Positions 58,756-64,000 of a DNA stretch of 64,000 nucleotides are shown here, one piece after another (the first letter of the stretch is position 1; each line of letters begins with the position of its first letter). The translations under genes and the position numbers were made by a program. Under the pieces are notes generated by a model, which was not told the origin of the DNA, ran no database searches, and saw only the letters and a program-made list of their open reading frames with translations. The stretch is from Nitratireductor basaltis. Its GTDB lineage: Bacteria > Pseudomonadota > Alphaproteobacteria > Rhizobiales > Rhizobiaceae. Location: positions 1,860,001 to 1,924,000 of the forward strand of contig NZ_JMQM01000001.1 in NCBI RefSeq assembly GCF_000733725.1, written 5' to 3'.

Positions 58756-59118
58756 CTAAACCTCATCATCACCATCTTCCACTGGAGCAGCATCTTCTTC
58801 TGCCCTCCACTTCTCTCGCAGGATATGCGTGCGATGACGAGGCTGCCAGCCCTGCTCATGCCGCTCGATGATCTCTTCGATCACCTGCTCCGTCTTCCGC
58901 TTGTCGAAGCCCTGAGCAACCAGTTCGCGCGTCACTAGATCCATGGCACGATCCAGCTTCTCGTAAGAGCCAGCCTTCACCGATTGCCTGACGATCACGT
59001 GCAGCAGCATACGGGCGATGTCATCCCTATGGGGAGAGCGCTCACGCAGCTTGCGCTCGCGCAATGCCTTCTGCCGCAGCCGCTGCTCCTCCAACCGCTG
59101 CTCGTAACTCTTAGCCAT
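58756..59118 (-). CDS. small charged protein of unknown function
   Basis: 120 aa from the ATG at 59118 with GGGGAGAGG upstream. The N-terminus is Arg/Glu/Leu-rich (SYEQRLEEQRLRQKALRERK), likely a long helix. The middle has helical pattern MLLHVIVRQSVKAGSYEKLD, and the tail is acidic (EEDAAPVEDGDDEV). It could be a DNA-binding or partner-binding accessory. No family is recognised. Sites A and B lie beyond its 3' end and site D lies in front of it. Confidence 0.6.
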   Translation of the reverse strand: MAKSYEQRLEEQRLRQKALRERKLRERSPHRDDIARMLLHVIVRQSVKAGSYEKLDRAMDLVTRELVAQGFDKRKTEQVIEEIIERHEQGWQPRHRTHILREKWRAEEDAAPVEDGDDEV

Positions 59119-59157
59119 CAACCTCTCCCCTGCTGGACCGCCCGGTCGCCCAGTTCA

Positions 59158-59170
59158 CAAACGTCGTTTG
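59158..59170. promoter_or_regulatory. palindrome CAAACG-T-CGTTTG (site D)
   Basis: Perfect 6-base arms around one base, 40 bases upstream of the ATG of the small charged gene (leftward), where an operator would lie. It is followed by CAAGAGTAACG, also seen after site B. Confidence 0.6.
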
Positions 59171-59892
59171 CAAGAGTAACGCCTTCTAAGGATTAAGAAT
59201 CGGTTCCGCAGCGTCCTGAATCGTGTTCTCCCGATCCAGAATCCGAACATCTCAAATTTTTTCAAATTGCAGGGGACCTGACTCAATTTGCTCGCATCGT
59301 ATGGAAGACGCCGGCACACCGCCACCGCTCCGGAGGACAAGTCGCGAGGGAACTGGGCCCTCTTTCACTACGATGAAGAGTTCATATCAACAGCGATAGC
59401 GATGGGTCTCGGGCTGCTCACCAGTGGTCGAGATTGAGCTGATGCCCGAGCATATGGCCATTTCCTACCATTAGCGCTGGTGAGACCGTCCACTGAAGCA
59501 GGGTCTTCTGTGCAAATGCAGAGATAAGCGCCACTGGCTCCAGCTCTTTCCGTAAGCGACATGTTCGTCCGCATATTCGGATGTGCCGCCCGCCGACGCG
59601 TCCAGCTGAAGGACCACCTTCATAGTCGGTTCAGAGCGGCGGCTCTCTCGTCAACAATAACCCAAGCAAAGATTCTTTTTCGCGGCCTCGAATCGGCTAT
59701 CTTTCAAGATTTGATAGTATTATTTTAAGTATTATACCGTCTTATCATGACCTTTCCTTCGTAGGCTCTTTTGCAAACATTTGTCATCTATGATATCATT
59801 GGTTTTGTTCTTCATTGATCGCAACCCTGTCTTCGGATGAACAAATTACACTTGGACGCGCGAGAACCGCGCTTACGCGAAAGGCAAAGTGA
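59171..59892. other. 720-base region without a supported gene
   Basis: The right half (about 59690-59830) is AT-rich and probably holds the promoter of the HerA-like gene. In the left half a short plus-strand frame (59293-59442) reads EDKSRGNWALFHYDEEF and ends in GLGLLTSGRD; it looks protein-like but has no start and may be the tail of a lost gene. No RNA gene or repeat was recognised. Confidence 0.4.
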
Positions 59893-61314
59893 ATGAAAGC
59901 AGACGCACAGATTGTTCCGGACTCCACACTCGCAACCACAGCGGACGGCCAGAAAATTGAAGTGGATTTCCGACAGCTCATCGGCCAGCACAGCGCGTGC
60001 ATCGCTCAAAGCGGCGGCGGAAAGAGCGTGCTCATGCGCAAGGCGCTCGAACTGGCTCTCGCCTCTGCATTGCCCGTCGTTGTGTTCGACGTGGCAAGCG
60101 AGTTCCTGGATCTATCGAAGGCCAGCCCCAATGGAATGTTGATCGTTGGCGGCGAACATGGCCACCCGGAGGTGACCTATAAGACTGCGATTCGGCAAAT
60201 CGAGTCGATTGCCAATGGCCGCGCATCTGTCATCTTTGATATCAGCACGCTCTCCAACAGTGAGGGCTCAACCGTGGTGCGTGAGGTACTCAATGGACTT
60301 ATGCGATTGCCAGGCGCACACCCGATGTTGGTCGTGCTGGATGAAGTGCATCGTTTCGCTCCAGAGCGTGGCACATCGCCGTCCAAAGATTCTGTAGCCT
60401 GGGTGGCAAAGGAAGGACGGAAAAAGGGCTACAGTCTGCTGATGGCAACACAGCGACTGCCGGATGTAGCGAAAGCCGTGGTGTCCCAGACTCGCAATAA
60501 GTTCTTCGGCCGATCCACGGATAGCAAGGATATTGATCGCGCTGCCAAAGAGCTCGGCAGGTCGGCGCGTGAACTCGCGTGCCTCGCCTCTCTGGAAGCG
60601 GGAGAGTTCGTGATCCAGGGCGCAGCCTTTGGCGGCTATCACCCGAAGGCCCGGATCCTCGCACCTATGACAGGCAGATTGGACAATACCCATGTGACGG
60701 AAAAGCTCTCCGTCCCTCCTGTACCGATCGACAGGGTGGTTGATGACATTCTCGCAAATGGAAGCAACAACAAACTTCCTCCTGCGCCTGATGAACCGCA
60801 ACCGAGGGCCTGCATTACCGCACCCGATCTCTATGCGGAAGCCTCTACCTCCGACGCTGCCGGATATGAGGATCTCGTTCTTCAACTTCTTCAGGCCTCA
60901 CCCGGCGGCCTTAGCAGCAAGCTGCTGGCGCTGCTCTGCGGTGCAACACCAAGAGACCGCGCACACGATACTGCGATCTTGCAGCTGATCGAACGCGGGA
61001 TTATCGCGAAGGACCGGACTGACAGATTGAGGCTTGCAGACGCAGATGCATCCTCGTCGTCGGGGGCTCGAAACACCGTGTTCCTGCAGCATCAGCTTGA
61101 TCGGCTGATCCGACAGCTGCCAACCGTGGAGCGGAGAGTTATACGCGCATTTCAAGCCACGGGTGGCGGCAGCCTGCAGCTGAATGAACTGCGAGACTTG
61201 ACAAGGATGTCGCGTTTTCGGTCAGCGACGCTTCAGCTTCATCGTCGCGGATGGCTTGTAAAGCGGAAGGATGTGTATCGTTTCCGCCCGGACCTGGCCA
61301 AACTGCTGGGCTAG
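59893..61314 (+). CDS. HerA-like ATPase (DUF87/FtsK-HerA superfamily)
   Basis: 473 aa. Walker A is AQSGGGKS (38-45); Walker B is MLVVLDEVHRFAPER (D150-E151); the arginine/sensor part GYSLLMATQRLPDVAKAVVSQTRNKFFG is characteristic of HerA-like hexameric DNA translocases. The C-terminal third, from about 320, is helical and winged-helix-like (LNELRDLTRMSRFRSATL). HerA proteins commonly pair with a nuclease (NurA), Sir2 or a DUF4297 effector; none is directly adjacent here. Preceded by AAAGG. It may act in DNA processing or defence. Confidence 0.87.
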   Translation: MKADAQIVPDSTLATTADGQKIEVDFRQLIGQHSACIAQSGGGKSVLMRKALELALASALPVVVFDVASEFLDLSKASPNGMLIVGGEHGHPEVTYKTAIRQIESIANGRASVIFDISTLSNSEGSTVVREVLNGLMRLPGAHPMLVVLDEVHRFAPERGTSPSKDSVAWVAKEGRKKGYSLLMATQRLPDVAKAVVSQTRNKFFGRSTDSKDIDRAAKELGRSARELACLASLEAGEFVIQGAAFGGYHPKARILAPMTGRLDNTHVTEKLSVPPVPIDRVVDDILANGSNNKLPPAPDEPQPRACITAPDLYAEASTSDAAGYEDLVLQLLQASPGGLSSKLLALLCGATPRDRAHDTAILQLIERGIIAKDRTDRLRLADADASSSSGARNTVFLQHQLDRLIRQLPTVERRVIRAFQATGGGSLQLNELRDLTRMSRFRSATLQLHRRGWLVKRKDVYRFRPDLAKLLG

Positions 61315-61333
61315 TTCCACACAGTCCCAACAC

Positions 61334-61365
61334 CAACAGGCCCAAGCCTGGGCCTGTTGTGCTTT
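61334..61365 (+). terminator. hairpin after the HerA-like gene
   Basis: A perfect 11-bp stem CAACAGGCCCA/TGGGCCTGTTG with loop AGCC, followed by TGCTTTC. The T-run is short, so termination is likely but not certain. Confidence 0.6.
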
Positions 61366-61518
61366 CGTCGCCTGAACGGTCTATCGCCTTCTCGACCCCG
61401 ACGAGAAGAAAAGCCCCACCCTCCCGTGCAGCCAGATCATTGAGTGGCCGGATAGCGCGAACTGATATGAGCGGTTTGGGCTACGCGGGCCCGGCAGGAA
61501 CCGCGAGACCAATGTTCC

Positions 61519-62157
61519 TTATTCATTGCTGAAGGATGCGATGACGTCTTCGACATCCTGCACACGGCAGTAGCCGCCAAATGCGCGCAGACCTGTCGCA
61601 TGGCGCTCTTCGGTGTAGGCAGCGCAAGCGTCCTGTGCGCAGACCATGTAGTAGCCGCGATCAGCACCGTCGCGTATTGCCATATCCACGCACTGGTCGG
61701 TCACAAAGCCGACCACGATAACGTTTTCAATGCCCAGATTACGCAGGACGTAATCAATATTGGTGGAGTTGAAAACGCCTGACGAGGTCTTTGGCAGGAC
61801 GATCTCGTCACCAACCGGGGCGACATCGTCGATGACCGCTGCGAGCTTCGACCCCTTTGGCACGTGGATGTTGGAAAGCTTGTGGTCCAGCGAGCGGTCG
61901 CGACCGTCCTTGGTGAGCGACTCGATCACCGTGTAGAGGACCTCAACACCCTTCGATCTGCCCGCCTCGATGAGCTTTTTCATCGCAGGCAGAGCACGGG
62001 TTTTCAGGGCACTGGCAAACTCGGGGTGAGCCTCCAGGATGGCTGGATCCAGTTCCGCATTCTGTGCATCCACGACGAGAATTGCCGTCTTCTCAGGCAC
62101 CAGGTTGCGATCGCGCCCCTCATATCGGGCCAATGTGCCGCCGCTGCTGTCATTCAT
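61519..62157 (-). CDS. isochorismatase-family cysteine hydrolase
   Basis: 212 aa. The catalytic triad is visible: Asp30 in AILVVDAQNAELD, Lys123 in VLPKTSSGVFNST, and Cys156 in FVTDQCVDMAIRDGADRG. Members hydrolyse amides or vinyl ethers, including nicotinamide, biuret, peroxyureidoacrylate and isochorismate. The next gene upstream on the same strand is a LivJ-like binding protein, but a terminator lies between. Substrate unknown. Confidence 0.9.
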   Translation of the reverse strand: MNDSSGGTLARYEGRDRNLVPEKTAILVVDAQNAELDPAILEAHPEFASALKTRALPAMKKLIEAGRSKGVEVLYTVIESLTKDGRDRSLDHKLSNIHVPKGSKLAAVIDDVAPVGDEIVLPKTSSGVFNSTNIDYVLRNLGIENVIVVGFVTDQCVDMAIRDGADRGYYMVCAQDACAAYTEERHATGLRAFGGYCRVQDVEDVIASFSNE

Positions 62158-62194
62158 GTCTTGCTTGCTCCAAATCGACCATCAAGGCTTGTTC

Positions 62195-62223
62195 CAAAAA
62201 GAAGCAGGGCCGAAGCCCTGCTT
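62195..62223 (-). terminator. intrinsic terminator after the LivJ-like gene
   Basis: On the minus strand the 9-bp stem AAGCAGGGC/GCCCTGCTT with loop TTCG is followed by CTTTTT. It lies between the two leftward genes. Confidence 0.85.
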
Positions 62224-62246
62224 GTACGTGTCGTTGAGCCTTTGGC

Positions 62247-63389
62247 TCAGTTCATTTCCGGCTTCCAGATCTCTTCGACCTCGAACTTCCCGCCCTGAAC
62301 GCTGATGATGGATACAGGCTTCGGCGGCACCATGGTCTCACGCGTATAGCTGATCTCACCCGTGACCCCCTTGAACCCGCGGGTTTCGGCCAGCGCATCC
62401 TTGATTGCAGCAGGTTCCGCGGAGTCCGCGCGGCGGATGGCGTCGGCGACGAGCATGATCGCGTCATAGCCGAGAGGCGCGAAGGCGTTTTCCGGCTCGA
62501 TGCCATACTCGCCCTTGTAGTCCTCGATGAACTTCGTCACTTCCGGCCGATCATCAGCACGATAGGTGTGCGTGGAGAAATAGACATCGTTGGCCAGTTC
62601 CGGCCCCGGTACGGTCGACACCAGCTCGGTATCAAAACCATCGCCGGAAACGATCGGCATGGTGATGCCCTGCTCGCGGATCTGCTTCACGGAGAGACCA
62701 GCTTCAGAGGGAATCGCGGAAATGAACACCGCATCTGGCTGAGGGTCCATCGAAGCGAGGCGAGCAATCTGCGCGGAAAAGTCGGTATCGCCCATCATGA
62801 AGGAATCGGTACCGATGATCTCGCCACCCTTCTCCTCGAAACGCTCGACGAAGAACTTGCTCAGCGCCTTGGTGAAGTCCATGGAGTTGTCGGTCCAGAC
62901 GGCGACCTTGCGCGCGCCGAGATCATCGTAAGCGTAGTCTGCGATCGCGTAGGACTGGTCGTCATCCCCGAACGGGGTCATGAACATATAGTCGCCAACC
63001 CACTGCGGAAGCTCCGGGTGCGTCGCGCCTGAGGTGACGAATGGCACGCCTTCTTCCTGGAAGAGCGGTGCGCCTGCCATGACAAAGGTCGTGTCAGACT
63101 GGCCGATACCAGCGACCACACCTTCAGACAGAACGCGCTGGGCCGCCTTTGCGGTTTCCTGCTGATCCGTCTTGCCATCCGGCGCGATCAGCTCGATCTG
63201 CTTGCCGAGGAGGCCACCATCCGCGTTGAGCTGCTTTACAGCCAGCTGCGCACCTTTCAGTGACGGACCATCAAGCGAGGACATGCCGCCCGTCACGTTA
63301 TAGAGCGCACCAATCTTGATATTCTCCTGCGCTTGCGCAGCGCCGAGTGTCGTGGCGACAGCCACCGATGCGGCGATCAATCGTAACAT
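62247..63389 (-). CDS. branched-chain amino acid-type ABC transporter substrate-binding protein
   Basis: 380 aa from the ATG at 63389. Signal peptide LRLIAASVAVATTLGAAQAQ, cleavage near 21. The Peripla_BP_6 fold follows: NIKIGALYNVTGGMSSLDGPSLKGAQLAV, VVAGIGQSDTTFVMAGAPLFQEEGVPFVTSGAT, and AFAPLGYDAIMLVADAIRRA. It binds amino acids, amides or related compounds in the periplasm. The permease and ATPase genes are not in the window. It is divergent from the RpiR-type regulator, which may control it. Confidence 0.9.
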   Translation of the reverse strand: MLRLIAASVAVATTLGAAQAQENIKIGALYNVTGGMSSLDGPSLKGAQLAVKQLNADGGLLGKQIELIAPDGKTDQQETAKAAQRVLSEGVVAGIGQSDTTFVMAGAPLFQEEGVPFVTSGATHPELPQWVGDYMFMTPFGDDDQSYAIADYAYDDLGARKVAVWTDNSMDFTKALSKFFVERFEEKGGEIIGTDSFMMGDTDFSAQIARLASMDPQPDAVFISAIPSEAGLSVKQIREQGITMPIVSGDGFDTELVSTVPGPELANDVYFSTHTYRADDRPEVTKFIEDYKGEYGIEPENAFAPLGYDAIMLVADAIRRADSAEPAAIKDALAETRGFKGVTGEISYTRETMVPPKPVSIISVQGGKFEVEEIWKPEMN

Positions 63390-63570
63390 CACAGTCTCCG
63401 TTTTCTTCTTGTGTTCACCCTCTGGCGCACGAGGCATGCCCCAGTGCTACAAACAGCATGACTCTGGAAAGGGGAGGCGTCAATCGAATGATACATTTTT
63501 TCTTTATCTCGGGCATTTTGTCTGATTTCATACACGCCATGAGGGACGAAAGCCTGAGGGGCATCAGTCA

Positions 63571-64000
63571 ATGAGTGTGCTGGAACAGCTGCGCAGGGTA
63601 CTGCCCGAGCTGAGCACGCGTGAAGCGCGTGCGGCACGCCATTTGATGTCGAACTATCCGATGGCCGGGCTGACGACGGTTGCCGAGTTCGCCAAGCAGA
63701 GCGAAGTCAGCACCGCCACTGTCCTGCGCCTCGTCAAGCGCCTCGGCTTCCCCGTCTATTCCGAGTTTCAGAACGCGCTGCGCTCTCATATCGAGGAAAC
63801 ATTGCAATCGCCTCTGATGCGCCTTGGTGAGCGGCAGACACGCGATAGCCAGACAAGCGATACATTCTTCGCGCGCACCTGTGCCAGAATGGCGGGGCAT
63901 TTCCAGACGCTCCCCGAGGTACTGCCCGAGGAGGAGTTTAATCGCGCAGCGAAGTTACTGTCGGACCGCAAGCGCGATGTGCATCTTCTCGGCGGGCGGT
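63571..64000 (+). CDS. RpiR/MurR-family regulator, truncated by the window end
   Basis: First 143 codons, starting ATG at 63571. The N-terminal HTH_6 domain reads LSTREARAARHLMSNYPMAGL, VAEFAKQSEVSTATVLRLVKRLGFPVYSEFQNAL. The following helix and the beginning of a SIS sugar-isomerase-like domain (HLLGG near the end) indicate the full RpiR type. It is divergent from the LivJ-like gene with 181 bases between. Members sense sugar phosphates or related compounds. Confidence 0.87.
   Translation, partial: MSVLEQLRRVLPELSTREARAARHLMSNYPMAGLTTVAEFAKQSEVSTATVLRLVKRLGFPVYSEFQNALRSHIEETLQSPLMRLGERQTRDSQTSDTFFARTCARMAGHFQTLPEVLPEEEFNRAAKLLSDRKRDVHLLGGR

Noticed and set aside
58594-59170. CAAACG palindromes as LexA sites or replication iterons
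   Set aside because: The alphaproteobacterial SOS box is a GTTC direct-type repeat, which does not match. No replication initiator gene is adjacent.

Overview
The window looks like part of an alphaproteobacterial chromosome, most likely Hyphomicrobiales (Rhizobiales) near the Phyllobacteriaceae. This is inferred from the split atpI-atpB-atpE-atpF'-atpF operon, a BacA/SbmA-type transporter, SleB-type hydrolase, GT90 and UxaA/TRAP gene types, and the GC-rich core. No 16S gene is present, so genus is not resolved.

Layout. (1) 1-34.3 kb is mostly ordinary core genome: the F0 ATP synthase operon on the minus strand; a cell-wall hydrolase; der with a YfgM-like protein; a polysaccharide deacetylase; a BacA-like transporter; a BCCT transporter; a TRAP transporter plus UxaA-type dehydratase operon facing its GntR/FCD regulator; a sugar dehydrogenase; guaA; an MTA/SAH nucleosidase; tspO; an RsmB-like methyltransferase; catalase facing an OxyR-like regulator; guaB; an MFS exporter; a GT90 glycosyltransferase; rlmE and ppx/gppA. 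(2) At 34.3 kb a tRNA-Gln(CTG) is followed directly by a large tyrosine recombinase in the same direction, which marks the left edge of an integrated accessory region. (3) 36.9-48.6 kb is an AT-richer polysaccharide cluster, manC-gmd-rmd-wzm-wzt-fkbM-GT-GT, predicted to make GDP-D-rhamnose, polymerise it, cap it and export it by an ABC transporter, much like the Pseudomonas A-band locus. Its right end is damaged: an IS110-family remnant is fused onto the last glycosyltransferase and is itself split by a decayed IS3-family element. A further glycosyltransferase lies beyond. (4) 51.6-55.4 kb is a compact three-gene minus-strand operon of unknown function: a PD-(D/E)XK-like protein, a small protein, and a soluble AAA+ ATPase carrying an intact FtsH-type (M41) metalloprotease domain. 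It is the best candidate here for an undescribed system, possibly defence or DNA-related. (5) 55.9-61.4 kb holds a duplicated outer-membrane barrel protein, two very small genes, an SRAP (HMCES/YedK-like) protein, a charged protein with a CAAACG-N-CGTTTG palindrome in front of it, and a HerA-like ATPase. (6) 61.5-64 kb returns to metabolic genes: an isochorismatase-family hydrolase, a LivJ-like binding protein and the start of an RpiR regulator.

The right end of the integrated region was not found: no copy of the tRNA-Gln 3' end was recognised by eye elsewhere in the window. Functional assignments rest on motifs and family resemblance read from the translations; no database search was run.
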